The notes beneath the pieces were generated by a model. It worked only from the letters and a program-made list of their open reading frames with translations. It did not search any database and was not told the DNA's origin. From a virus: a DNA stretch of 27,803 bases. The stretch spans positions 1 to 27,803 of the IMG/VR virus record IMGVR_UViG_3300021964_000400. The stretch is one strand, 5' to 3'. The translations under genes and the position numbers were made by a program. This document shows, piece by piece, positions 21,016 through 27,803 of the stretch. The stretch's first letter is position 1; each line of letters opens with the position of its first letter.

Positions 21016-21825
21016 TTAGTTGTTGTCTAAGACTTCGTAGACACCGTTGTTATTAATAACAACCGCGCCCATCGACATCATAGAGTTGGCAAGATGCGCA
21101 GCCTTCATTGGGACGTAGTTTACTTCCGTTTGAACGTCTGCGTTGATACCCAAGCCTACTGCCGATGTGTGGTACAAGAAGTTTTTACCACCAGCTACAG
21201 CAGATGTTGAGAATACTTTAATGCCCATGAATTCTTTCATGGTCATGCCGCCAGCGAATGGCAGGTTTTGTGGGCCAACATAGTCGGATGATGCAAACTC
21301 AACAATGTTGAACAAGTCAGCATAACCAGCAGGGGACATTGCAAGATAGCGTTGGCCATCTTCTGGAATGTCTGCTGTGCCTAGTGTTTCAAACATGGTC
21401 AAGAAGTCTGCTTTAACCAATGCACCACTTACGTCTGCGATCTGGGTTGCGTTTGCACCAGCGTCCATTGCAGTTGTAATGATGTCATCAGTCTTGCGGC
21501 CCAATGCAGCAGCAGCAGATTGTGCGACAGCTTGGCGCTCGTTGATGTTGAGTTTCAACTCGTCCAGTTTGTCGATCAACTCTGGCGCATAGTAGTCAGC
21601 CATTGTTGCTTCTGCATAGGTGTGGACTAGATCCATTGTTGTTACGTCGCCGTTACGCGATTTTGTATTCGCTGTACCCGCGCCGATTTTTTGGAAACGA
21701 ACTGTTGAACCAGATACGTTGTTGGTACGAACAGTGTTGCGCAGTTTAGAACCCATGCGTTGGTACGCTAGGTGTACTTCTGCTTCAAACTGCTTAATAA
21801 AAGCTTGGTCGATTGAACTAGCCAT
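21016..21825 (-). CDS. major capsid protein, 269 aa
   Basis: It sits in the capsid slot between the gp13-like and adaptor genes. The segment SKLRNTVRTNNVSGSTVRFQ near the N-terminus, followed by KIGAGTANTKSRNGDVTTMD, resembles the N-arm and E-loop of HK97-fold capsids of marine podoviruses. The P-domain-like region with LYHTSAVGLGINADVQTEVN lies near the C-terminus. It is shorter than T7 gp10A (345 residues) and lacks a visible frameshift site at its end. A strong AAGGAG stands upstream. Confidence 0.85.
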   Translation of the reverse strand: MASSIDQAFIKQFEAEVHLAYQRMGSKLRNTVRTNNVSGSTVRFQKIGAGTANTKSRNGDVTTMDLVHTYAEATMADYYAPELIDKLDELKLNINERQAVAQSAAAALGRKTDDIITTAMDAGANATQIADVSGALVKADFLTMFETLGTADIPEDGQRYLAMSPAGYADLFNIVEFASSDYVGPQNLPFAGGMTMKEFMGIKVFSTSAVAGGKNFLYHTSAVGLGINADVQTEVNYVPMKAAHLANSMMSMGAVVINNNGVYEVLDNN

Positions 21826-21906
21826 GATTGGCTCCTTTGATTGAGATTACGAACGATACGGGTATCCGTTACTTTCACCTCAAACTTGGGTATCCTTTCG
21901 GGCCAA

Positions 21907-22503
21907 TCAGTGCATCACGGGCCGTGATGTTTCATGTGAAACATATTTTTCACTAGGATTGCAACGCACAAATTCAACATACTTGTTTGGACCACTGGTC
22001 ATAACGCCTATTGCTTCAAACCCTAACCACGATGCCCAGTCTAAAACAAACTCATAATCAGCCAAGACTGTCATGCTCATATGACTATGCCACTGGTCAA
22101 AATGATTTACAAACATCTGTGATCCTCTGGCCATAGCATGAAAGTTATCTTTGATCTTATCTGAAAACATAGCAAACATTTGTGGAAAGTCTTGATCATC
22201 ATCAAACCAAAGACCACCAACCATAATAAATGACTCACCTTCTTTGCGGCAAAGATAACACTCTGCGCATTGATGCATTTCAATCAAAGCTTCCCTTACG
22301 TCAACATGGCCTAAGAGTTTTAACTCGCGTCTGTTTTCTTTGCTAAGATGTTTTTCTACTTCGTCAATATGATCCAAAGTAAAAGGGGTGAGATAATACC
22401 CACCCCGTTGTAAAATTTTTGGTTCAGCCTGGATATCTCCGTTGGAATGCTTTTGTGACTTCTGCAACATAATACGGGTCTCTTTGGATGTATCTTGGGT
22501 CAC
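21907..22503 (-). CDS. T7 gp13-like (DUF2833) GNAT-fold protein, up to 198 aa
   Basis: The core from about residue 34 (GGYYLTPFTLDHIDEVEKHL) through ALIEMHQCAECYLCRKEG, FIMVGGLWFDDD and a SWLGFEAIGVM segment near residues 154-164 has the acetyltransferase-like fold of the DUF2833 family, to which T7 gp13 belongs. Its role is in virion assembly. The first 26 residues overlap the scaffold gene. I favour the internal ATG at 22468-22470 (MLQKSQKHSN) over the GTG at 22501-22503. The gene sits between scaffold and capsid, rather than after gp12 as in T7. Confidence 0.7.
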   Translation of the reverse strand: MTQDTSKETRIMLQKSQKHSNGDIQAEPKILQRGGYYLTPFTLDHIDEVEKHLSKENRRELKLLGHVDVREALIEMHQCAECYLCRKEGESFIMVGGLWFDDDQDFPQMFAMFSDKIKDNFHAMARGSQMFVNHFDQWHSHMSMTVLADYEFVLDWASWLGFEAIGVMTSGPNKYVEFVRCNPSEKYVSHETSRPVMH

Positions 22504-23155
22504 GCATCATCTCCTGTAACTCGCCATCTGATGGCGGCTTAACTGAGTCTACACTGCCACTAAAGTTTCCATCTTTCAATGCTTCTTGTATTGCTTCTAA
22601 AGCAAGAATACCCTCGTGGCTTTCGCACATTCGCTCAATTGCTGGTAAAGCACTTTCTGGGAAAAACTTATGAGCAAAGTTTGATGCAGCCTCAATCCTT
22701 GCGTTTGCGTTTTCCCCAAGCTTTGCAGCCTCCGCTTCTAAATCAGGTTGATTTTGGCCAATAGATTGAGCGTACATTTCAATGCCCTGCTCAAATTCTT
22801 CTTGGCTATAACCATTTTCAAATGCATGATTAGCCCACCATTGCAGCAATTCATTATCAGTAGCTTGATCCGTGTCAATAGAATCTGGCAATTGATAATC
22901 ACCAGCTGATTCTGGTCGATCACTAAAAGCTTGGCTTTGAATTTCCTCAAGGATTGCGTTGCGCATATCCTCTTCTTTTGTCCCAAGCTTAGACTCAAGA
23001 GCCTTGTAAGCGTTTGCTAAGTCTTCTGGTGTCTTGTATTTTTCAGGTAACCATTCTGGTCGCGCTGGCGCTTGCGTTTGCTCTACATCAGCTTCCGTGA
23101 CAAAATCACGGCCATCTGCTTCCGCGATTGCTACTGCTTCTTGTGTCTCGCTCAT
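22424..23155 (-). CDS. scaffolding protein (T7 gp9-like), 243 aa
   Basis: The signature RPEWLPEKYKTPEDLANAYK near residues 33-52, then ALESKLG, is diagnostic for phage capsid assembly scaffolds. The protein is acidic and helical, and its C-terminal part (YVAEVTKAFQRRYPG) is basic, as in scaffolds that bind capsid by their C-terminus. It lies between the portal-side genes and the capsid gene. It is shorter than T7 gp9 (307 residues). The 3' end overlaps the gp13-like gene by about 47-80 bases depending on the start. Confidence 0.9.
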   Translation of the reverse strand: MSETQEAVAIAEADGRDFVTEADVEQTQAPARPEWLPEKYKTPEDLANAYKALESKLGTKEEDMRNAILEEIQSQAFSDRPESAGDYQLPDSIDTDQATDNELLQWWANHAFENGYSQEEFEQGIEMYAQSIGQNQPDLEAEAAKLGENANARIEAASNFAHKFFPESALPAIERMCESHEGILALEAIQEALKDGNFSGSVDSVKPPSDGELQEMMRDPRYIQRDPYYVAEVTKAFQRRYPG

Positions 23156-23439
23156 TTCTTACTCCTATGTCCATGGGCTATACGCTGCTCAATAAGCCCA
23201 ACAATATATCGTTGACCTTCTAGGTGACGCAACTCTTCCGTTGTCACATTAGGGCCGTTTACCATTTCTATGGTAATCGACCTCAAGTAGCGTAAGACTT
23301 CTTTGCCAGTTGGCGTTTCAAAAAGATGCACAAAATTTTGGCTTATTTGCACATCTAATTCAGGTTTGCGCTGATACCCATCGATACCAATATTAAGCTT
23401 GTTGTTGACCAAGCATTCCACCTTGTTGTTGCTGCGCAA
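23152..23439 (-). CDS. small structural-region protein (Bbp19-like), about 95 aa
   Basis: The conserved-looking part is FVHLFETPTGKEVLRYLRSI, then LRHLEGQRYIVGLIEQRI, a pattern I associate with the Bbp19-type small phage proteins between portal and scaffold. The true start is uncertain: the first 15 codons lie in the portal gene in another frame, and non-ATG starts (GTG, TTG) exist within it. The stop overlaps the scaffold start. Function unknown. Confidence 0.6.
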   Translation of the reverse strand: MRSNNKVECLVNNKLNIGIDGYQRKPELDVQISQNFVHLFETPTGKEVLRYLRSITIEMVNGPNVTTEELRHLEGQRYIVGLIEQRIAHGHRSKK

Positions 23440-24919
23440 TTTGCTGCGCCATTGCAGCTATTTGTTTACGCTGATTTTCATCACGAATCAAGCTTTCTGG
23501 AACACCAAACTTTTTAGCCAAGTGAACAGCCGTTTGCTCGCCATCGATTAAAAGCTGCAACATCTCAGGGCCAAAGACACCACCAACAAGCTCTAAGAAT
23601 CGAGCAACGCTAGAAATATCTTGGTTCGCTTGAGCTTGAGCTAGTGGGGAAACCGAACGAATTTTTACTTCTCGACCATTAACTGTTGGAACTTCTATAC
23701 GCCCTTGCTTTTTAAGGATGTATATAACTCGCTGAAGAACAGGCTGAACAAGCTCTGCTTGAAGTCGACCAAACGCAGAACCCATTCGACGAGACAAATC
23801 CGCCATGCGTTCCGCCACTTCTGTTGCGGTGGCAGGGGTTTTATCAGGGTTTCCAAGCATGTCGTTGTAAAGCGCTCGTTTAATATTAAGTCGCATGTCG
23901 CTAAGAACAAGTTGCGCAACATCAAAACGACCAGCCGCTTGTATAGGTTGAAGGCCCGAACTACCCATAGCTTTCGGAATGATTGAGCCAGGGACAAGCT
24001 GTATCGTGTCAGGGTTGATAACACCGTCATCCTCCATTTGATAAATACCTGAGATAGACATTTGAGCATTCTCAAGAATCAATTCGATGGTTAGGTTGGT
24101 TGTTTTGATAGCAGATAAGGCATTCATTAAAGGCCCACGGCCATAAACCTCGCCAGCGCATTTAGACCAGCGAAAGCAAACAAACGGGTTTGATCCTAAT
24201 CCACGCAATTCTTTATAATAAAGAATAGTTTCTGTCGTCATGCAAATTGCGTAGTGATAGTATGCCTCTTCATTTTTCTTAGAGTAGTCGCGGCAGACTA
24301 ATTCAAGTACCGTCGTTTCTCTGTCGCGGCCCATCAGGTTCATGACTTCTGGTGGTAGTTTTGCGTTAGGATACATAAATGGAAGATGGTCAAACTTGAC
24401 TTTTTTGCGCTCACGGAAGACGTGATCGATCCTGTCATCTGGACCAGTGTCAAGAACAACATGAGGAAGTGGAATGGCTGAAAATATTACTGGGTTAATT
24501 GCATCGCCTTCTTCAACGCATAAAACACCAGTTCCAACAGCTAAATCCATAAAAGATTCATGAATCTCTTGGCTAAAGTTTGAGTTCTGAATAACCTCAA
24601 AAACGTAATCAGTAACAATATCTAACTGATTATCAACTTCTTCTCGGTCTTCTTTATCAACTTCGCTTCCTGACATAAGGTCAGCCCATCGAGCAAAGTT
24701 TGGAACAAGGCCAGACTGTAAACGAGATGCAAATTCCTGAACCCCAACAACGGCAGTTTCGTCAAAAATCTTTTCATCTCGACGCTGACCAGCCTCTTCA
24801 TAATAAAAAGACTCACGCTGTGGCAGAGCATACTCATAGCATTCCTCAAATAACGGAACCCAGTTTTCTCGACGCGCTTTAGCTTTAGAGTATTTCTCTA
24901 TATATTTTTTTGCAGTCAT
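23393..24919 (-). CDS. head-tail connector / portal protein (T7 gp8-like), 508 aa
   Basis: The T7-type portal pattern is visible: KYSKAKARRENWVPLFEECY near residue 8, YALPQRESFYY, then EFASRLQSGLVPNFARWADL in the first 80 residues. It continues with a RDYSKKNEEAYYHYA segment and FRWSKCAGEVYGRGPLMNAL in the clip and wing region, and the TATEVAERMADLSRRMGSAF helix. The tail ends in a Gln-rich segment (MAQQIAQQQQGGMLGQQQA). The length is close to T7 gp8 (536). The protein forms the dodecameric DNA channel. Confidence 0.9.
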   Translation of the reverse strand: MTAKKYIEKYSKAKARRENWVPLFEECYEYALPQRESFYYEEAGQRRDEKIFDETAVVGVQEFASRLQSGLVPNFARWADLMSGSEVDKEDREEVDNQLDIVTDYVFEVIQNSNFSQEIHESFMDLAVGTGVLCVEEGDAINPVIFSAIPLPHVVLDTGPDDRIDHVFRERKKVKFDHLPFMYPNAKLPPEVMNLMGRDRETTVLELVCRDYSKKNEEAYYHYAICMTTETILYYKELRGLGSNPFVCFRWSKCAGEVYGRGPLMNALSAIKTTNLTIELILENAQMSISGIYQMEDDGVINPDTIQLVPGSIIPKAMGSSGLQPIQAAGRFDVAQLVLSDMRLNIKRALYNDMLGNPDKTPATATEVAERMADLSRRMGSAFGRLQAELVQPVLQRVIYILKKQGRIEVPTVNGREVKIRSVSPLAQAQANQDISSVARFLELVGGVFGPEMLQLLIDGEQTAVHLAKKFGVPESLIRDENQRKQIAAMAQQIAQQQQGGMLGQQQA

Positions 24920-25161
24920 GAACCATAACGACCTAAGAAGCCGCCCCCGCTTGAACGGAATAGTGAACGACCACCTTTGCCGCCAGACAGAATCGAAGCA
25001 GTTGTTGATGTGTCACGCTTTTTTAAATTGGCCTCAATGTCATCACGTTTTTGTTCAGCACGTTTTTCAACCTGATCACGCTTGGCCTCATCTGCTTCAA
25101 GGCGCTGTTCTACAGAGGCTTGCTTTTCTTCTTTACTAGGTCCACCACCACCAAAACACAT
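24916..25161 (-). CDS. small charged protein with Gly-rich ends, 81 aa
   Basis: It starts MCFGGGGPSKEEKQ, continues as a highly charged helix (EQRLEADEAKRDQVEKRAEQ) and ends SILSGGKGGRSLFRSSGGGF. Small proteins with this layout sit between terminase and portal in many marine podoviruses. It is coupled to the portal gene by a four-base overlap, and an AAAGGAG lies upstream. No known domain; a role in packaging or head assembly is inferred only from location. Confidence 0.7.
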   Translation of the reverse strand: MCFGGGGPSKEEKQASVEQRLEADEAKRDQVEKRAEQKRDDIEANLKKRDTSTTASILSGGKGGRSLFRSSGGGFLGRYGS

Positions 25162-25209
25162 GGGTTATCTCCTTTGTTTTCTATTCCTACTCATAGAGCA
25201 GCGATTAAT

Positions 25210-25227
25210 TCAACGCACAAAACGCTA
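25210..25227 (-). promoter_or_regulatory. candidate late regulatory element, copy 2
   Basis: On the minus strand TAGCGTTTTGTGCGTTGA starts at the TAG stop of the terminase and precedes the next gene by 48 bases. It matches 10564-10582 closely. The repeated element in two intergenic positions of the late block suggests a transcription signal. A proper -10 box was not identified. Confidence 0.35.
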
Positions 25228-26745
25228 TCGCACCCAAACACTTTGCCGCCTTGCTTGCTTTGGCTTTCTAGCAAACACATCAAAGTTTCTTTTAGCCACC
25301 GTAACCTGCGCTGGCTTTTGGCTATTCATCAAAGCACGACCCTCACCAGCGCCTAAAAATAAATACTGAGCCGCATCGTGAACGTGGCTGAACATATTCT
25401 TGTCTGGTTTATCTGCGTATCTTTCGCCACTTACTTCCATACGACGATATTGATACCCGCCCTCAAAGCCCTTGATTAACTGTGGGCAACGGCGGTCAAT
25501 TAAAAGTGCTGGCTTACCCTCCACCATCTTCATAAGCTGGGAAGAGACTGCTTCGAGACGGAGGTCAACAGAGTTGGAAGGCGCGGGGAACGCCCTCAAG
25601 CCAGCACCGCGCAGAATATGAAAGGGAGTAGATTCATCAGTCTGCGCTCTAAAGTCACCAGCAGGGTCACCATAAATGATTACCTCCCCTGCGGCATTAA
25701 ATCTTGTAGCCAGTTCGTTCCTCAACACTTCGGCAAATCTTACAATGCCCATGTCAACAGCAACGATTTCAGATTGGATTAGCCATCTGCCCCTGACCTT
25801 TTGTCCAAGAACAGCAGCAGGAGTAAGGCCAAAGTCAACACCAACATACACAGGGACACCAGCCGCTACTGGAATCTCCTCTTTGGCAATATGAACATCA
25901 GGTGCGAACATTGGATACACTGGCTTACCATCTTGGATGTGACCTAGCCTGTTCATGACGTAAACGTCAATCCAGCTTTTGGTCTTACCGCGAATAAGAT
26001 TCGGATAGTAAGACTTCATCATGTTTTTTTGATTCTCAGCCTCAACGTTAGGGACGTAATCCTCTAACTCACCTTCCTCATTCTTAACCTCAGTCATACC
26101 TGCTGGTTGTGTAAAGAAGCGCCAGTTGTCAGGAGTCACCAACATCTTCGCTTGCTCTCTGGGGATATGATCTGGAATCGGAACATCACCCGCCATAATC
26201 GGCCACCAATGATCTTCCTCTGGGGCGTTCGTATCTGCAATCACGCCAGTCCAGCTTGGACCGCCATCCCTCATGCTAGGAAAACGGCCAACACGCATCG
26301 TACACGCATCGATAATACTCTTTGGAATCTCTCTAGCTTCGTTAATCCAGATGCCAGTCAATTCTAAAGACAGCAATTTCTTGACATCTTCAGGTCGATC
26401 TAAAGCTAAGAAGATAACTTCGAGATCGATGTCTCCTTTTTTGATGTGGTGGGTATATGGGACTGACCAGATAAACTTTCCCCAGTCTGCTTCTGGGAAC
26501 CAGTCAAGCCATGTCTTAATAGTTGTAGTTCGTAACTGTGGGTTTGTGTTCCGTATAATAGCCCATCGAGACTTTCGGATTCCGTCTGGTCCTTTCTTTT
26601 GCTGAAGCGCCCGACGAAAAACTTCCACACAACATCCAACACTCTTCCCACTCCCTACTGGCCCCCGAATCCCACGGAAGAAAGTATCGTCCTTCATAAA
26701 GGCTTTCAACACTTCCCCGTCAGGCTTATACTTAAACGTTGTCAT
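25225..26745 (-). CDS. terL: terminase large subunit, 506 aa
   Basis: Walker A is GPVGSGKS at 28-35 and Walker B is GIWINEARE at 131-139, with the ATPase helix between. The nuclease domain has YVGVDFGLTPAAVLGQ, with an acidic D in an RNase H-like strand, and IIYGDPAGDFRAQTDE, with further acidic residues. The enzyme packages DNA into the procapsid and cuts concatemers. The start (ATGACAACG) overlaps the stop of the preceding gene and lies inside a short palindrome. The length is normal. Confidence 0.92.
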   Translation of the reverse strand: MTTFKYKPDGEVLKAFMKDDTFFRGIRGPVGSGKSVGCCVEVFRRALQQKKGPDGIRKSRWAIIRNTNPQLRTTTIKTWLDWFPEADWGKFIWSVPYTHHIKKGDIDLEVIFLALDRPEDVKKLLSLELTGIWINEAREIPKSIIDACTMRVGRFPSMRDGGPSWTGVIADTNAPEEDHWWPIMAGDVPIPDHIPREQAKMLVTPDNWRFFTQPAGMTEVKNEEGELEDYVPNVEAENQKNMMKSYYPNLIRGKTKSWIDVYVMNRLGHIQDGKPVYPMFAPDVHIAKEEIPVAAGVPVYVGVDFGLTPAAVLGQKVRGRWLIQSEIVAVDMGIVRFAEVLRNELATRFNAAGEVIIYGDPAGDFRAQTDESTPFHILRGAGLRAFPAPSNSVDLRLEAVSSQLMKMVEGKPALLIDRRCPQLIKGFEGGYQYRRMEVSGERYADKPDKNMFSHVHDAAQYLFLGAGEGRALMNSQKPAQVTVAKRNFDVFARKPKQARRQSVWVR

Positions 26746-26763
26746 TTAAGATTTCTGCTCTTT
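26728..26763. repeat. direct repeat copy A at the terminase start
   Basis: These 36 bases match 27087-27122 at 32 positions. They cover the last codons of the 104-residue gene and the first codons of the terminase. See the second copy for the other end. Confidence 0.75.
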
Positions 26764-27056
26764 GCAATCCGTCTGCTAATGCGCTTGGACATCTCCAAAC
26801 CATCTTTAGTCACAATAAAATCTTTCTTTTGAAGCGCAGTCTCATACGCTTCATCCTCAGACATCTTCTTTAACTTGCCATTCACCATGCGTATTGTAGG
26901 AAAGACAACATCACGATTCTTTCCCAATGGACGATGAGAAGTGCGAACAGTCTCAGTATCTTTTGTTGTTGGGGTCTTAGGATTAAGGGCGCGAGATAAC
27001 CAGCGCGGAACCTTTTTCTCAATCGTCCTTGGAAGTGGCGCTTGTCCTTTAGGCAT
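26742..27056 (-). CDS. small basic protein before the terminase, 104 aa
   Basis: The protein begins MPKGQAPLPRTIEKKVPRWL and ends in a basic helix (MSKRISRRIAKSRNLK). A central part, GKNRDVVFPTIRMVNGKLKK, is followed by MSEDEAYETALQKKDFIVT. The position just ahead of terL is that of a small terminase subunit, and the basic, helical make-up would allow DNA binding, but I see no HTH that proves it. The start has AAGGAG. The gene is flanked by near-identical 36-base repeats, which suggests that it was inserted or duplicated in. Confidence 0.65.
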   Translation of the reverse strand: MPKGQAPLPRTIEKKVPRWLSRALNPKTPTTKDTETVRTSHRPLGKNRDVVFPTIRMVNGKLKKMSEDEAYETALQKKDFIVTKDGLEMSKRISRRIAKSRNLK

Positions 27057-27084
27057 TACCTCAACTCCTTATCAAACCCGAACC

Positions 27085-27114
27085 GAATACTTAAACGTTA
27101 CCATTTAAGTATTC
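27085..27114. repeat. 11-bp perfect palindrome
   Basis: GAATACTTAAA (27085-27095) and TTTAAGTATTC (27104-27114) are exact reverse complements around an 8-base centre. It lies in the 67-base gap upstream of the 104-residue gene and overlaps direct repeat copy B. It could be an operator or an RNA hairpin; no T-run follows on the minus strand. Confidence 0.65.
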
Positions 27115-27122
27115 TGCTCTTT
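27087..27122. repeat. direct repeat copy B, vestigial terminase start
   Basis: The 36 bases match copy A at 26728-26763 at 32 positions, 359 bases away. Read on the minus strand, ATGGTAACGTTTAAGTAT encodes MVTFKY, compared with MTTFKY of the terminase, and then stops after four more codons. The upstream part also resembles the end of the 104-residue gene (KSRILK compared with KSRNLK). Confidence 0.7.
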
Positions 27123-27123
27123 A

Positions 27124-27432
27124 TTATTTTTTTTGTCCTCTAATAGAGAAAATAGTTTCCATTTTAGCTCTACTCTTTACTTCTTTGCGACGTTCTTTAG
27201 TCGTCGCAGAAGCGCCCTCTTTTCGGCCAATATCCTTCATTCTTCGACGAGTAATATCATTTGTTCCTTCTTCTTGAAGAACACGTTGAGCATTTTGATA
27301 AGGATTTCCCCTTATAATTTCTATCTGATTTTCAGTAGACTTGCCCTTCATCCCCTCTTGTATATTAAGGAGAGTCTTGAGAGCTTTACGCTGCTTTGCG
27401 TTATATGGGCGGGAGGTTTCACCTTTTGGCAT
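27124..27432 (-). CDS. small basic protein, 102 aa
   Basis: It begins MPKGETSRPYNAKQRKALKT, shares only the first four residues with the other MPKG gene, and ends in a very basic region (KERRKEVKSRAKMETIF). The middle (NPYQNAQRVLQEEGTNDITR) is helical. The start overlaps the upstream stop (TAATG). It may be involved in packaging initiation or be a nucleic-acid binding protein; the sequence does not decide. Confidence 0.6.
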   Translation of the reverse strand: MPKGETSRPYNAKQRKALKTLLNIQEGMKGKSTENQIEIIRGNPYQNAQRVLQEEGTNDITRRRMKDIGRKEGASATTKERRKEVKSRAKMETIFSIRGQKK

Positions 27433-27638
27433 TATCTTAATCCTTTGTCTACGCCGAAACGAATCATTCGTTCAGCAATTTCTGGTCCAATATTTTCAAT
27501 AAGTTTGTCACACTCATGGTTAGACACGCCAACATGATTTGGTCCAAACTTCTTCATCACCTCAGCCAAATGAACCTTCCGCACTATGCCGCGAAGAAGG
27601 TCCAAGTCCTGAGAAGATAACGTCGACAAAAAGCTCAT
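27432..27638 (-). CDS. small hypothetical protein, 68 aa
   Basis: A helical protein (LSSQDLDLLRGIVRKVHLAE, then HECDKLIENIGPEIAERMIR) with no membrane segment and one cysteine. Both ends are coupled: its ATG overlaps the stop of the partial upstream gene (ATGA) and its stop overlaps the next start. I recognise no family. Confidence 0.65.
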   Translation of the reverse strand: MSFLSTLSSQDLDLLRGIVRKVHLAEVMKKFGPNHVGVSNHECDKLIENIGPEIAERMIRFGVDKGLR

Positions 27639-27803
27639 TTCTTTTTTGCCACTGCTTTCTTAGGCGCTGGCTTAGGCGCTGGTTTAGGAGCATCGGGAAC
27701 CTCGATCAAACGACGAGATTCTGGGGTGCGCGTCTTACCAGAGTAAACAGTACCACCCAAAGTATGAGTTTCCCCTACATAATCTTCACCAGTGTTTGCA
27801 TAT
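27635..27803 (-). CDS. 3' part of a gene with a Pro-Ala-Lys tail (partial)
   Basis: The frame is open from the right edge to a TGA at 27635-27637 and gives about 55 residues. It reads NTGEDYVGETHTLGGTVYSG, then KTRTPESRRLIEVP, and ends in a basic repeat (APKPAPKPAPKKAVAKKK). Such tails bind nucleic acid or act as linkers. The 5' part is outside the window, so the function cannot be judged. Confidence 0.6.
   Translation of the reverse strand, partial: YANTGEDYVGETHTLGGTVYSGKTRTPESRRLIEVPDAPKPAPKPAPKKAVAKKK

Noticed and set aside
21016-21060. Programmed frameshift at the capsid 3' end as in T7
   Set aside because: No slippery heptamer is visible before the stop and the alternative frames end quickly.

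Overview
The window is a contiguous piece of a tailed double-stranded DNA phage (or prophage) of podovirus type. The late block on the minus strand follows the T7 structural order: terminase, portal, scaffold, gp13-like protein, capsid, the two tail tubular proteins, three internal virion proteins, tail fibre, lysis genes. No RNA polymerase, DNA polymerase, integrase or host gene lies inside the window, so a T7-like lifestyle cannot be claimed. The GTA-type 3TM holin, the N-terminal repeat type of the tail fibre, and the YqaJ plus ERF recombination genes recall phages of marine bacteria, possibly alphaproteobacterial hosts. This host guess is an inference.

Layout. Positions 1-5442 (plus strand) are an early or middle region of short, tightly packed and often overlapping genes: small unknown proteins and two DnaJ-type zinc-finger miniproteins, two helix-turn-helix regulators, a zinc-ribbon protein, a PD-(D/E)XK resolvase-like nuclease and a winged-helix protein. 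A recombination cassette follows: YqaJ exonuclease, ERF annealing protein and an SSB-like protein with an acidic tail. Three small genes come next. Positions 5408-27803 (minus strand) are the late structural and lysis block, read from right to left. The two blocks converge and overlap by about 35 bp at the endolysin 3' end.

The most interesting content is non-coding. Between the ERF and SSB-like genes (3638-3707) is a compact predicted RNA: a 10-bp closing stem, two perfect hairpins, and a 6-bp all-GC pseudoknot from one hairpin loop to the 3' flank, just ahead of the SSB-like ribosome binding site. I do not recognise it as a known riboswitch or ribozyme class. A second structured RNA (5102-5223), a multi-hairpin leader ending in a textbook UUCG terminator (4124-4231), and a 9-bp inverted repeat (4970-5048) lie downstream on the same strand. 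Two promoters (about 1035 and 2376) carry the same dyad GCTGC-N6-GCAGC, one directly at the start codon of an HTH gene and the other filling the spacer of the promoter for the recombination genes. This suggests a small regulatory circuit.

Other notable points are a 36-bp direct repeat flanking the gene just upstream of the terminase, which includes a vestigial copy of the terminase start; a shared element after two late stop codons that may be a late promoter; a tail fibre with eighteen 10-residue repeats and seven HxH motifs at its tip; and an EF-hand membrane protein in the lysis cluster.
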